Shown here piece by piece: positions 9,164 through 17,341 of a stretch of DNA of 64,000 nucleotides (within the stretch, counting starts at the first letter, position 1; each line of letters begins with the position of its first letter). The position numbers and the translations under genes were made by a program. Below the pieces are notes generated by a model, which did no database searches, was not told the origin of the DNA, and saw nothing but the letters and a program-made list of their open reading frames with translations. Origin of the DNA: Sorangium aterium (GTDB lineage: Bacteria > Myxococcota_A > Polyangia > Polyangiales > Polyangiaceae); assembly GCF_028368935.1 (NCBI RefSeq), contig NZ_JAQNDK010000007.1, positions 518,320-582,319 of the forward strand. Reading direction: 5' to 3'.

Positions 9164-10120
9164 TTGCTGCGTTCTGCGCTGGTCATCTGTTGGTCGCACG
9201 TGGCGGCCGTCGCGATGTTCCTCCTCGCGATCGAGCCAGCGTTCGCCGCGCAGCCGCCGCCGCGGTCGCCGCGCGTGACAGCCTTGATCAAGGAGGCTGA
9301 GGCCGCCCTGGAGCGGCTCGACGTCGCGCGCGCACGCGACCTGTGGGCGCAGATCTACGATATCGAGCGTTCTACGGTGGGGATCTGCCAGCTCGGGCAG
9401 CTCGACCGCCGACTCGGGCGCTGGGTGGACGCCGTGGTGGAGCTCACGCGCTGTGTGCAGGAGATGCGCCCGCCGGCCACGCCCAGGGAGCGGCGGCTCC
9501 ACGAGACGCGGCATGCGGACCTGGCGGCGGCGCGGCTCGAGGTGGCGAGACTCCACGTGTTCGCGCCCGCCGGGGCGGCGCCCGTGCTCGTGGACGGGCG
9601 CCTCGTGGACGAGAGCGGTCAGATCTACGTGGCGCCCGGGCAGCATGAGATCACGACGATGTTGCCGGATGGCCGCAAGGCACGCTCCATGGTGCACGTC
9701 ACCGCGAGAGAATCGCGCGTTGTCCTTTTGAGCGCCGAACCGGCGAGCGTGCGCTCGGTCGCTCCGTTGAAGGCGACGCCGGCGGGCGCGCCGGTACGGC
9801 CAGCGAGCCCCCCGGCCCCGTGGCTGCTTTATACGGGGTCCGCGGCGTCGGGCGTATTCCTCGTGTCGGGGATCGTGCTGCACATCTTGGCATCGACCGA
9901 GGACAGCGCCTTGAGGGAGGAGATGTGCAAGCCCGGCTCGGCGGAGGATCCGAAGTTGGTCGAGGACTTGCACGCCGTGGAGGTGCAGCAGCACATCAGC
10001 ACGGCAGCCCTCGTTGCAGGTACCGCCCTGGGGGCCGCGACGGTCGCAATTGCGGTGCTGCCGCGCGGCGCCCAGATCCGCGCGAGCGCGGCTGGAGCAG
10101 AGGTGCGGTTCTCGTGGTAG
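9164..10120 (+). CDS. Exported TPR/PEGA-like membrane protein
   Basis: 318 aa. An N-terminal signal peptide ends at AFA-A (residue 29). The next 100 residues are helical and TPR-like (ALIKEAEAALERLDVARARDLW; QLDRRLGRWVDAVVELTRCV). About residues 125-185 give a small beta domain reminiscent of PEGA (VLVDGRLVDESGQIYVAPGQHEITTMLPDG). Two C-terminal hydrophobic helices (LLYTGSAASGVFLVSGIVLHIL; ISTAALVAGTALGAATVAIAVL) anchor it. This architecture is common beside protein kinases in myxobacteria. The start is TTG 9164; no better in-frame start precedes the signal peptide. Its 3' end overlaps the pseudokinase gene by 7 bp, implying coupled translation. Confidence 0.8.
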   Translation: MLRSALVICWSHVAAVAMFLLAIEPAFAAQPPPRSPRVTALIKEAEAALERLDVARARDLWAQIYDIERSTVGICQLGQLDRRLGRWVDAVVELTRCVQEMRPPATPRERRLHETRHADLAAARLEVARLHVFAPAGAAPVLVDGRLVDESGQIYVAPGQHEITTMLPDGRKARSMVHVTARESRVVLLSAEPASVRSVAPLKATPAGAPVRPASPPAPWLLYTGSAASGVFLVSGIVLHILASTEDSALREEMCKPGSAEDPKLVEDLHAVEVQQHISTAALVAGTALGAATVAIAVLPRGAQIRASAAGAEVRFSW

Positions 10121-11538
10121 AGCCTGGTACCGTCTGGGAAGGTCACCGGATCCTCAACGAGGTTCACGACGGCATGGTCCGCACGTTCCTCGCCCAGCAG
10201 GTCGGCGATGAGGCCGCGATCGTCTGGTTGCACCTGCGCGAGGGGCAACCGATGGACCGGACGGCCTTCGCATCCGAGCTCCAGCGTCTGCAGGACATCG
10301 CGCGAGCGGTTCCTCAGGTAGAACCCGTTCTCTACGGTGACGCAGGAGGCCTCTCTGCCTGGGTCGCCTACCGGCGGAGCGACAAGATTGGCCTCATGGA
10401 CGCGATCCGCGGGGTGGATCTCGGGGTTACCGCGCTGCACACGGTAATCGAGGTCGCCCACGCCATCCAGCGGTGCCACACGCTGGGCGGGTGCCATGGG
10501 GCGCTCGGGTCCGACCGCGTGTTCATCACATCGAAGCGGGACTACAGCATCAGCCAGTTCGGTCTGGTCGGGCTATTCCGTATCGAGCCGCACGAGGCCG
10601 CGCGGGAGCCGCTGGTGGCGTCTCCTGAGCTGCTGCGCGGCGACCGAGTGAGGCCACAGACGGACGTCTATGGCCTCGGGACGCTGCTGTACGAGCTCGT
10701 TTGCCGTCGGTCGCTCGACGTCGGCCAGCCAGGTATGTTGGGGGTGCGGCGCGGTAGGCCCGCGATCCCCGTCGACACACCGCCCGCTGTGGCTGCCGCC
10801 ATCGAGATGGCCTTGGAAGAGGATCCGCGCCGCAGGTACAGAAACGTGGGCCACTTCATCGCGGTGCTCGAGGGCCTTGTGGACGCCTGGCCCACGCTGG
10901 ACCGGGCACCGAGCCGGCGCGATAACCACGCGCCCGTCGCCGGCGCGGCGCCGTCGACCTTGCGCAGCTCCCATCTCCAGAGTCGTCGCTTGTCAGCGCC
11001 GGTGACGGAAGCTCCGGACACCCGGACGTCCGAGGTGGCGCCGGTGGCAGCGCCTTCGAGCGACGATGAGCATCAGCTGCCGCAGATCCCCCCTCTTGAC
11101 GGACCATCGCCGACCGCTCCCGCTTCGAAAGAGCCGGTGACGCCACCGCCGCCCTCCCTCCGCCGAGAACCTGGAGGAGAGCCAATGATGGTCCGGAGCG
11201 ACCCTGTCGCGGCGCCGCCCCACAAGCTGGTGAGGCGCCTTGCTATTCCGCTCGCCGCGACGGCTGCGCTGTGCGCCGGCGCTCTCTGCCTGACGCCCCC
11301 GGCGGGGATCGCGTCCCGCGCGGAGAAGCTTGGGACGATGCTGGTGGAGCGAGCATCGCCGCGGTCTGGGCAGCGGCGTTTGCCGTCGCCGGAAGGGGCG
11401 GCGAGGGCCGACTCGAAGGAAGCGGACAGCCGCCCGCGTGCTGCGTACACGCAACGAACGGGCGTGACGGCGAAGGCCGAGCTGCGCCGGCCGTACTGCG
11501 AGGCCGGCGATTTTAGCTGTGGTCCTGCGATGTACTAG
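10114..11538 (+). CDS. Serine/threonine protein kinase-like protein, catalytically degenerate (pseudokinase)
   Basis: 474 aa from GTG 10114. Residues 1-260 have a protein-kinase fold: the APE region (ASPELLRGDRVRPQTDVYGLG) and the F-helix TDVYGLGTLLYEL are well kept, as is the closing EDPRRRYRNVGHFIAVLE. The catalytic residues are lost: there is no glycine-rich loop, no lysine in the AIVWLHL strand, HRD is replaced by CHG (127-129) and DFG by QFG (148-150). A Pro/Ser-rich linker, one transmembrane helix (about residues 370-392) and a short basic extracytoplasmic tail ending in CGPAMY follow. Probably a membrane-bound scaffold or allosteric partner of the TPR protein it overlaps; no active kinase is nearby. 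Confidence 0.85.
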   Translation: MVEPGTVWEGHRILNEVHDGMVRTFLAQQVGDEAAIVWLHLREGQPMDRTAFASELQRLQDIARAVPQVEPVLYGDAGGLSAWVAYRRSDKIGLMDAIRGVDLGVTALHTVIEVAHAIQRCHTLGGCHGALGSDRVFITSKRDYSISQFGLVGLFRIEPHEAAREPLVASPELLRGDRVRPQTDVYGLGTLLYELVCRRSLDVGQPGMLGVRRGRPAIPVDTPPAVAAAIEMALEEDPRRRYRNVGHFIAVLEGLVDAWPTLDRAPSRRDNHAPVAGAAPSTLRSSHLQSRRLSAPVTEAPDTRTSEVAPVAAPSSDDEHQLPQIPPLDGPSPTAPASKEPVTPPPPSLRREPGGEPMMVRSDPVAAPPHKLVRRLAIPLAATAALCAGALCLTPPAGIASRAEKLGTMLVERASPRSGQRRLPSPEGAARADSKEADSRPRAAYTQRTGVTAKAELRRPYCEAGDFSCGPAMY

Positions 11539-11552
11539 GAGGGCTTCTGTCG

Positions 11553-11978
11553 ATGCGATGCGTTCTTCTGCTCATGGGCGCGAGCGCTGGGCTAGGTTGT
11601 GTCTCCGATCGCGGCTGTCCTGCCCCAGGCCCCCACGAGGGAGACCCTGCGGTATGGCTCTGGGATGGCACGCAGAACGAGGCGCCGGGCTGCGCGGAAG
11701 ACAGGGATGTTCTCTGGGACGGGTGGTTGAAAGGCTCCTCTACCGCCCCGGAGTCGCCGACGTTCGCACGCGCCTGCGCCGGCGTCGTTCGAGACGACAT
11801 CCCGGACGGGTATACACTCTGCGTGATCCCAACCGAGGTGCCGGAGATTTGCTGGGAGGGGTACGAGGACCGTTCCATTTACGTGGAAGAAGATGGCGAA
11901 GAGCACGTGATGTGCTGCACCCCCGCGGGCAACCCGCCGATGGTGATCCCGCAGAGCTACGGCGCATGCACGACATGA
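11553..11978 (+). CDS. Small Cys-rich lipoprotein of unknown function
   Basis: 141 aa. A short signal peptide ends in a lipobox GLGC (cysteine 16). The mature part is Pro/Asp/Glu-rich with at least six further cysteines (CPAPG, CAED, RACAG, TLCVIP, ICWEG, CCTPAG, ACTT), suggesting disulfides in the periplasm or on the surface. No family is recognised. GGAGG lies 10 nt before ATG 11553. It follows the pseudokinase gene by 14 bp and its stop overlaps the next start (ATGA at 11975-11978), so all four genes from 9164 probably form one operon. Confidence 0.75.
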   Translation: MRCVLLLMGASAGLGCVSDRGCPAPGPHEGDPAVWLWDGTQNEAPGCAEDRDVLWDGWLKGSSTAPESPTFARACAGVVRDDIPDGYTLCVIPTEVPEICWEGYEDRSIYVEEDGEEHVMCCTPAGNPPMVIPQSYGACTT

Positions 11979-12466
11979 GCGATCCGATGACAAATGCCCT
12001 CGCAGTTGCATTCTCATCCCTGCTCTTGGCTGCCGTGTGCGTCTCGTCCGGCGGATGCATCGCCCATCCCGAGATCTCGGGCAAGGCGGTCGTCACGCGG
12101 GATGGCGAAGAACTGGTGATCGACACCGGTGGCAACGGAACGAGGCTCGTGGATGCAAGCGGCGAGGTCGCAGGGGGGTGCATCGTACCCAATCAGGGGA
12201 AACTCGGGGTAGCGGTGCAGAAGGAGGGCGCTGCCTTCTCGTTCTTTGATATGATGGACGAGTCCGACTCGCCTTATGCGTCCGTGACGATCGACGGAGA
12301 GCGTTACCAGGGCGCGTGCGAGATCATCGTCGAGGATCTGCAAGGTGACCCGTACGAGGCCGACGTGTCGGCGGGGCCGTGTGACCTCGTCCGGCTCTTC
12401 GACGGTGCAACGGTGCGCCTCGAGACGGCGGTATTTCACGTCTCGGACTGCAGCGGAGCCGATTAG
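11975..12466 (+). CDS. Lipoprotein of unknown function
   Basis: 163 aa from ATG 11975, which overlaps the preceding TGA as ATGA; ATG 11966 and 11987 are alternatives. The signal peptide ends in VSSGGC (lipobox cysteine). The mature domain is beta-rich with alternating hydrophobics (KAVVTRDGEELVIDTGGNGTRLVDASG; SVTIDGERYQGACEIIVEDLQGD) and four cysteines, perhaps a small beta-sandwich. No family match is recognised. It is last in the TPR-pseudokinase operon and converges on the gene ending at 12487. Confidence 0.75.
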   Translation: MSDPMTNALAVAFSSLLLAAVCVSSGGCIAHPEISGKAVVTRDGEELVIDTGGNGTRLVDASGEVAGGCIVPNQGKLGVAVQKEGAAFSFFDMMDESDSPYASVTIDGERYQGACEIIVEDLQGDPYEADVSAGPCDLVRLFDGATVRLETAVFHVSDCSGAD

Positions 12467-12486
12467 CCGGGCGGCCTCTCCTGGGG

Positions 12487-13641
12487 CTATCGCGCCCTCT
12501 CCGGCGGACCGTCGTCGGCCTGCGCCTTGGCTCGAGCAGCGCGGACCGCTGCGAGCCAGTGCGCCTGGTCGGGGTCGCTGTTCCACGGCGGGGCCTCCCG
12601 GTAGAGCGTGTCCCAGTACTCGCGCGCTGCCGCCTCGGCCGTCTCGATCTCGCTCTCGCCGTCGGGTGCGTCCTCGACGCGGTCCGCGAAGGCACGCCAG
12701 GGTTCAGAGGCGTGGTGGCTCAGATTCGGCCACGGCCGGCCGGGCGCCCCGTCGAAAACCTCACCGCTGCTCTGGAGATAGCTCTCGTAGGCGCTCTGAG
12801 CGATGGCATCGCGCCGGCGGCGGTTGACATGCCTCGTGCAACAATCACGAACCGCTTGGGCCCATTCGCGGTCCTCCTCCGGCACGTCGTCTCGCCATGC
12901 GCTCGCATAAAGATCGCGCATCTCCTGCTGGCGTGTCAGCCACCCATGTCGATCGTCGGGGACCGGCGGTGCTCGGAGGGCCTGGTCGCGCGCGGCGCGG
13001 AGGGCTCGCTCGCGCGCGGCGCTCGGTCCGGGGTACTCCGGCAGCCCGGCGCCCCAGTACCACGGCGGTTCCAGCATCGGAGGGATGGCCCTCTTCATCG
13101 AACTCGGGGTTCCGCGGAGAGCGAGCCGAAAACCCCGCTGGAAAGCGCGGAGCATCCCGGGCCGGTGCTGCTCGGCCGTGTCGTCGGAAGCAAGGGTCCG
13201 CCAGAGGTAGGTACGGTGGAGGCGCGAGGCTGCCGCGGCCGCGGCCTGTTCACTGTCGCTGGCGTGCGCTTCCTCGAACGCGTCAACGAAGGCGATGAAC
13301 GCGCTCTCGAGGGCGGCGAGCAGCATTGGCCACGGCGGGGTGAACGCCCGGGGAATGTGCCCCTGGCTGCCCCGGAGAGCGCTTTCGCTGGCTCCAGGCT
13401 CTATGCCGTTCGGTCCCTGATCGTCGACCCACTTCCTGAAGCTCTCGCGGTGGGCCGCCGCCCATGCGCGGTCCCTCTCCGGCAAATCGTCGTACCACAC
13501 TTCGGCGCACAGCTTGCCCAGATCCTCCGAGCGCGACCTCCATTGTTCGGGATCCTTGGTCGAGAACAGCGCGTGTCCGAGCGCCGCTTCGCGCACGACG
13601 CGAGGTACGAAGGGCTTCGTCTCCCCCAGCGAAGGGTTCAT
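12487..13641 (-). CDS. Duplicated-domain family protein, copy A (unknown function)
   Basis: 384 aa, first of three paralogues in this window. No signal peptide or membrane segment. It consists of two homologous halves: residues about 35-170 carry LCAEVWYDDLPERDRAWAAAHRESF then TPPWPMLLAALESAF, and residues about 240-375 carry LYASAWRDDVPEEDREWAQAVRD then RRRRDAIAQSAYESYLQSS and PWPNL. Each half seems to be a helical unit with the signature [LC]-x-A-x-[AV]-W-x-D-D-[LV]-P-E-x-D-R-x-W-A. It ends EAPPWNSDPDQAHWLAAVRAARAKA, almost identical in all copies. ATG 13641 is chosen by alignment to copies B and C. Unlike those it has no adjacent lipoprotein; a 190-aa exported protein precedes it by 61 bp. 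Confidence 0.8.
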   Translation of the reverse strand: MNPSLGETKPFVPRVVREAALGHALFSTKDPEQWRSRSEDLGKLCAEVWYDDLPERDRAWAAAHRESFRKWVDDQGPNGIEPGASESALRGSQGHIPRAFTPPWPMLLAALESAFIAFVDAFEEAHASDSEQAAAAAASRLHRTYLWRTLASDDTAEQHRPGMLRAFQRGFRLALRGTPSSMKRAIPPMLEPPWYWGAGLPEYPGPSAARERALRAARDQALRAPPVPDDRHGWLTRQQEMRDLYASAWRDDVPEEDREWAQAVRDCCTRHVNRRRRDAIAQSAYESYLQSSGEVFDGAPGRPWPNLSHHASEPWRAFADRVEDAPDGESEIETAEAAAREYWDTLYREAPPWNSDPDQAHWLAAVRAARAKAQADDGPPERAR

Positions 13642-13702
13642 GAGCAATCTCCGGGTTGACCGCACGTGGGGTCGGTGGGCTCTACGCCCGTCAAGGTCAT
13701 AC

Positions 13703-14275
13703 CTACCAGAAGATTCGGCCCGCCGCTGCGGGCTCGACGCTGACACCCGACCACGCGAGCGTCGTGATGAAGCGGACACCGCACGTCGCCACGATCGCCA
13801 CATGCTGCGTCGATAGATAGGCCGCGCCGGCCTCCATGGCCGGGAAGAACCCAAGATAACGCAGGCACAACCCCCATGCGTTGCATACAGGGATGCGCCC
13901 GAAGTCGAGCCGCGCCGCGAGCTCGAACGACAGGGGTGCACGGAACGGCATGCCCCGGACGGCCGCCGTGGGGCCGGTCAGCACGCCGAGCCAGCGCGCG
14001 TCGCCGCCCAGACCGAAGAGGCCCACGTCGGCGCCGATGCCGATGTCCACGGCGTTGCGGACGGGCCATCGGCGCAAGCCGGTGACCGACGGCATGATGC
14101 CGCCCGTCGCGCGCGTGGCACGCGACCCCAGCACGACATAGGTCGCCTTGACGTCGATCTCCCAGCGCGGCGGCGCGCCCTCTTCTGCCCGCGCGACCGC
14201 GGGCAGGAGCGACAGCGCGACGAGCCCGGCGCGCGACCCCGTCCGAGCGCTACCTGCCCATCGCCCGTGGACCAT
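13703..14275 (-). CDS. Exported beta-rich protein (outer-membrane-like), unknown function
   Basis: 190 aa from ATG 14275, with a signal peptide ending VARA-EE (about residue 30). The mature part alternates hydrophobic and Gly residues (WEIDVKATYVVLGSRA; VDIGIGADVGLFGLGGDARW; APLSFELAARLDFGRIP) and ends in an aromatic residue (AAAGRIFW), as small beta-barrel outer-membrane proteins do. No named family is recognised. It overlaps the 3' end of copy B by 26 bp and precedes copy A, occupying the place that a lipoprotein holds in the other two modules. Confidence 0.7.
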   Translation of the reverse strand: MVHGRWAGSARTGSRAGLVALSLLPAVARAEEGAPPRWEIDVKATYVVLGSRATRATGGIMPSVTGLRRWPVRNAVDIGIGADVGLFGLGGDARWLGVLTGPTAAVRGMPFRAPLSFELAARLDFGRIPVCNAWGLCLRYLGFFPAMEAGAAYLSTQHVAIVATCGVRFITTLAWSGVSVEPAAAGRIFW

Positions 14276-15371
14276 CGTCGGCCTGCGCCTTCCTTCGAGC
14301 GGCGCGGACCGCCGCAAGCCAGTGCGCCTGGTCGGGGTCGCTGTCCCACGGCGGGGCATCCCGGTAGAGCGCATCCCAGTATTCCCATACTGCTGCTTCG
14401 GCCGTCGCCGGCTCGCTCTCGCCCTCGGGGGCGTCCTCGATGCGGTCCACGAGAGAATACCAGGGTTCCTTGGCGAAGGTGCCCACGCTACGCCACGGTC
14501 CAGCAGGCTCGCCGCCGAAGCGCCCATCGCTGCTCTGGAGATAGCCTTCATAGGCGCTCTGCGCCAGGGCAGTTCGCCGGCGGTTGTTGACCCACAGAAT
14601 GCACGTGTCACGGTACAGCGCTGCCCAGAGGCGGTCCTCCTTAGGCACGTCATCTCGCCATGCGCTCGCATACAGCGCTCGCAGCTCATGCTCGCGTGCC
14701 GCAAGCTCCTTCGCATCGTCCGGAACCGGCAGCGCCCTGAGGGCCCGCTCGCGCGTGGCGCTCGGACCGGGAAGCGCAGGCGCCGCAATCTCCCAGATCG
14801 CGGGAGGCTCCAGCATCGGGTGGATGGGCCTCGTCAGCGTCCTCGGTCTCCCGCGGCGTCCGATCCGAAAACCCCTTCGGAAGGCGCGTAGCGCGTCGAC
14901 TCGGTGTTCCTGGGGCGTGTCGTCGGATGTCAGCGTTTGCCAGAGATAGCTCCTGTGGAGTCGCGACGTTGGATCCTCCGCCGCACGCTCGCTCGCGCCG
15001 GGGCGCACCTGTTTGGCGGCCTCGATCATGGCAAAATAAGCGCTTTTGACGGCCTCCAGCAGCATGGGCCAGGGTGGCGCGGGCTCTCCGCCGAAGCGGC
15101 CATGGCGGCTCTGGAGATCCGCCGCATTCGCCTTGTAGTCGGTGTCAGCGTGTCCGGAATCGTCAATCCACCTGCTGAATTTCTTGCGGTACGGATCTGC
15201 CCATTCGCTGTCTTCCTCGGGCAGGCCATCGTCCCATGCCTCTGCGCACAGCTGGCCGAGATTCTCGAGGTGCCATTTCCAGAGATCGGGGCTCTTGGTG
15301 GTAAACAGGCCGTATCCGTAGCCTGCCTCCTGCACTGCAAGCATTCCAGGGCGCTTCGCCAGCCACCTCAC
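14250..15371 (-). CDS. Duplicated-domain family protein, copy B (unknown function)
   Basis: 373 aa from GTG 15371, whose GTGA overlaps the stop of the upstream lipoprotein gene; this coupling and the alignment to copies A and C decide the start. It has two homologous halves: LCAEAWDDGLPEEDSEWADPYRKKF with PPWPMLLEAVKSAYF, and LYASAWRDDVPKEDRLWAALYRD with ALAQSAYEGYLQSS. Between them lies a basic segment (LRAFRRGFRIGRRGRPRTL) also present in copies A and C. It looks cytoplasmic and soluble. No characterised homologue is recognised. Its partner lipoprotein (15368-16042) is a paralogue of the one that precedes copy C. Confidence 0.8.
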   Translation of the reverse strand: MRWLAKRPGMLAVQEAGYGYGLFTTKSPDLWKWHLENLGQLCAEAWDDGLPEEDSEWADPYRKKFSRWIDDSGHADTDYKANAADLQSRHGRFGGEPAPPWPMLLEAVKSAYFAMIEAAKQVRPGASERAAEDPTSRLHRSYLWQTLTSDDTPQEHRVDALRAFRRGFRIGRRGRPRTLTRPIHPMLEPPAIWEIAAPALPGPSATRERALRALPVPDDAKELAAREHELRALYASAWRDDVPKEDRLWAALYRDTCILWVNNRRRTALAQSAYEGYLQSSDGRFGGEPAGPWRSVGTFAKEPWYSLVDRIEDAPEGESEPATAEAAVWEYWDALYRDAPPWDSDPDQAHWLAAVRAARRKAQADDGPRAMGR

Positions 15372-16042
15372 GGCCGATCTCCCGGCTGTCCGCCCGTCGG
15401 GTCCGTGGGCTGTCCGCCTGTCGGGTCCGTGGGCGTGGGCGGGCATCCCCAGCCTGGTCCAGCGCCGAGCGGGCAGAGGAGAGGGACGAGCCGAGGAAAG
15501 GCCCATCCAGGAGGCGGAGCGGGTAGTGCGATCAGGGTATTGATGATGTCGTCTGTGTCGACCGCGTCGGGGTCCGTCAGCTTGGCCGGTACCTTGTCCG
15601 GTTCGTAGCGGAAGTCCCATACGAACCGGCACTCGACGGTCGCTCCGCCCGGGATCGGCAGGCTATTCATGAGGTCGGTTTTTCTGATTTGACGCTGCAG
15701 CGCTTCCCATTCGTCCTTGCACATCAGGTAGGTCACCAAGAAAGGTTCCTCGATGAGACAGGCGCGCATGTCTTGGACAATATAGGACGGCTCCTGGTCG
15801 GCCCACTCGGTCCACTGACCGCCAGCTTGGTAGCGGCACTGGAGTTTGCCCATTTGATCTCCCGGTGGCCTGCCCTGAAGCCAGTCGAGGGCCGCGGCGT
15901 TCATGGCTAACCTCGTGAGCCTCGATATTTCTTCGAGTGGCATTGCCGCGATCTGGTGTCTCAGCTCATCGCGATCGCTGGGATCCACGATGGAGCAGCC
16001 GCAGGCAAACACGACGAGCAGAACGCCGCGCCGATGATTCAT
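15368..16042 (-). CDS. Lipoprotein paired with duplicated-domain protein B
   Basis: 224 aa. A short signal peptide ends FACGC (cysteine about 16) and the mature protein starts SIVDPSDRDELRHQIAAMP. The core has KLQCRYQAGGQWTEWADQEPSY, several cysteines, and VECRFVWDFRYEPDKVPAKLTDPD. The C-terminus PLLCPLGAGPGWGCPP is followed by PTDPTGGQ repeats. It is a clear paralogue of the lipoprotein at 16649 (same lipobox, core and tail). A strong Shine-Dalgarno (AGGGGAGGGG) lies 6 nt before ATG 16042. The stop overlaps the start of copy B. Function is unknown; strict pairing suggests the two proteins act together across the membrane. Confidence 0.8.
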   Translation of the reverse strand: MNHRRGVLLVVFACGCSIVDPSDRDELRHQIAAMPLEEISRLTRLAMNAAALDWLQGRPPGDQMGKLQCRYQAGGQWTEWADQEPSYIVQDMRACLIEEPFLVTYLMCKDEWEALQRQIRKTDLMNSLPIPGGATVECRFVWDFRYEPDKVPAKLTDPDAVDTDDIINTLIALPAPPPGWAFPRLVPLLCPLGAGPGWGCPPTPTDPTGGQPTDPTGGQPGDRP

Positions 16043-16648
16043 CGGTTTCCCCTCCCCTGGTTCGCCGATCCACGTACCCGTAGACGGTGGCCGACCTTAC
16101 CAGCGGTCGCCACCGCCGGTCAAGCCGTGACGGGCCACCTGGAGGACGGTGACCGGCGCCCAAGCGCGGCCACTGGCCGGGGCCTCGCCTTTGAAGAAGT
16201 GGCAGTGACGGTGCCGAACCATCTGCCCAACATCGCCGGGTCGAGGAAGCCCGCCCGAACCGCCTTTCACCAGCAGCGCAGAGTTGCGCCGCTCCTTCGA
16301 GCGCGGCTCCGCGAACGCTCGCGCCGCTCGACCTGGGTTGAGAGGGCACCACGCGCTCGGCGCCGTCCACCGCGGAACTCCGGCTCCATCCGCCCCGGGT
16401 CTCGACCGAAATATGACCCCGTGGGCATTTTTTATCGCTCCGGCCTCTGGCGATATCGTCCCAGGCGTAAGCGTCGGGTTTGGGGCGATGGCGATGCTCT
16501 GGCGCAGGCGTGAAGCGCGGTCCTCTCTTGCCCGTGCGAGCTCGCTCAGGAACAGCGACGCCCGCAGGTGCGCATCGGGAGGCGCGGCGCGGGGACTGGG
16601 CGCGCGGATGGCTTGATGCTCACCGCCTCTCCATGGAATCCTACGTGC
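16043..16648. other. Divergent promoter region between the two paralogous modules
   Basis: 606 bp without a convincing gene. It must contain the promoters of both lipoprotein operons. At about 16371-16443 it holds a degenerate copy of the block that also lies upstream of the lipoprotein gene at 18591 (about 18500-18575). Shared pieces are CGGAACT, CCGCCCCGGGTCTCGAC and TCGCTCCGG. GGAACT followed by GTCTCGA is loosely like an ECF-type promoter, though the 19-bp gap is long. After the block a GTG (16421) opens a short decayed copy of the first codons of the 18552 frame. Confidence 0.4.
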
Positions 16649-17341
16649 ATGAAGCTGCTCCTGAAGGCCATGGTGGCCGCTGCGGTCACCGTGATCGCCC
16701 TTGGCTGCTCGATCGTGGACCCCAGCGACCGTGAGGAGCTGAGACAACAGATCGCGATGCTGCCGCCCGAGACGCTGTCGTCCTGGGATAAGTGGAACAT
16801 GAATGTTAACGCGGTGAAGTGGCTCAAGCTATACAAGGACCCGAATGATCAGGTGGGCAAGCTCCAGTGCCGGTTGAAGGCCGGCGGCACCTGGAGCGGC
16901 TGGAACGACCAGGAGCCGACGTATACCGTCGCCGACTTGCTCGACTGCCTCCTCGAATCAGGAGATATCGCCGTAACCTACACGATGTGTGCCGACAAAC
17001 TTCAAGCCGTGGACGGCAAAAACAGGGAGAGCAAGATCTTGCGTGAGGAACAGGTGCCGGGGGTGACGAATGTCGAGTGCAGGTTCGTTTGGGATTCCCG
17101 CTACGAGCCGGAGAAAGTGCCGTCCAACCTGACGAACCCCAGATCGATCACAGTCGACGAGCTGATCGACTGGCTGATCTCGCTCCCGGCGCCGCCTCCG
17201 GGATTTGCTGCCCCTCAGCTCGTCCCGCTCCTCTGCCCGCTCGGCGCTGGACCAGGCTGGGGGTGCCCACCTCGGCCGACGGACCTTCCGGGCGAGCAAC
17301 CCACCGACCCGACGGGCGGTGAGCCAGGGGATCATCCATGA
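16649..17341 (+). CDS. Lipoprotein paired with duplicated-domain protein C
   Basis: 230 aa from ATG 16649 (MKLLLKAMVAAAVTVIALGC), a signal peptide with lipobox ALGC. The mature part starts SIVDPSDREELRQQIAMLP, as in its paralogue at 15368. It then shares KLQCRLKAGGTWSGWNDQEP, VECRFVWDSRYEPEKVP and the tail LLCPLGAGPGWGCPP with PTDPTGGEPGD. In-frame codons further upstream (to 16568) precede a normal signal peptide and are rejected. The stop overlaps the next start as ATGA (17338-17341). Confidence 0.8.
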   Translation: MKLLLKAMVAAAVTVIALGCSIVDPSDREELRQQIAMLPPETLSSWDKWNMNVNAVKWLKLYKDPNDQVGKLQCRLKAGGTWSGWNDQEPTYTVADLLDCLLESGDIAVTYTMCADKLQAVDGKNRESKILREEQVPGVTNVECRFVWDSRYEPEKVPSNLTNPRSITVDELIDWLISLPAPPPGFAAPQLVPLLCPLGAGPGWGCPPRPTDLPGEQPTDPTGGEPGDHP

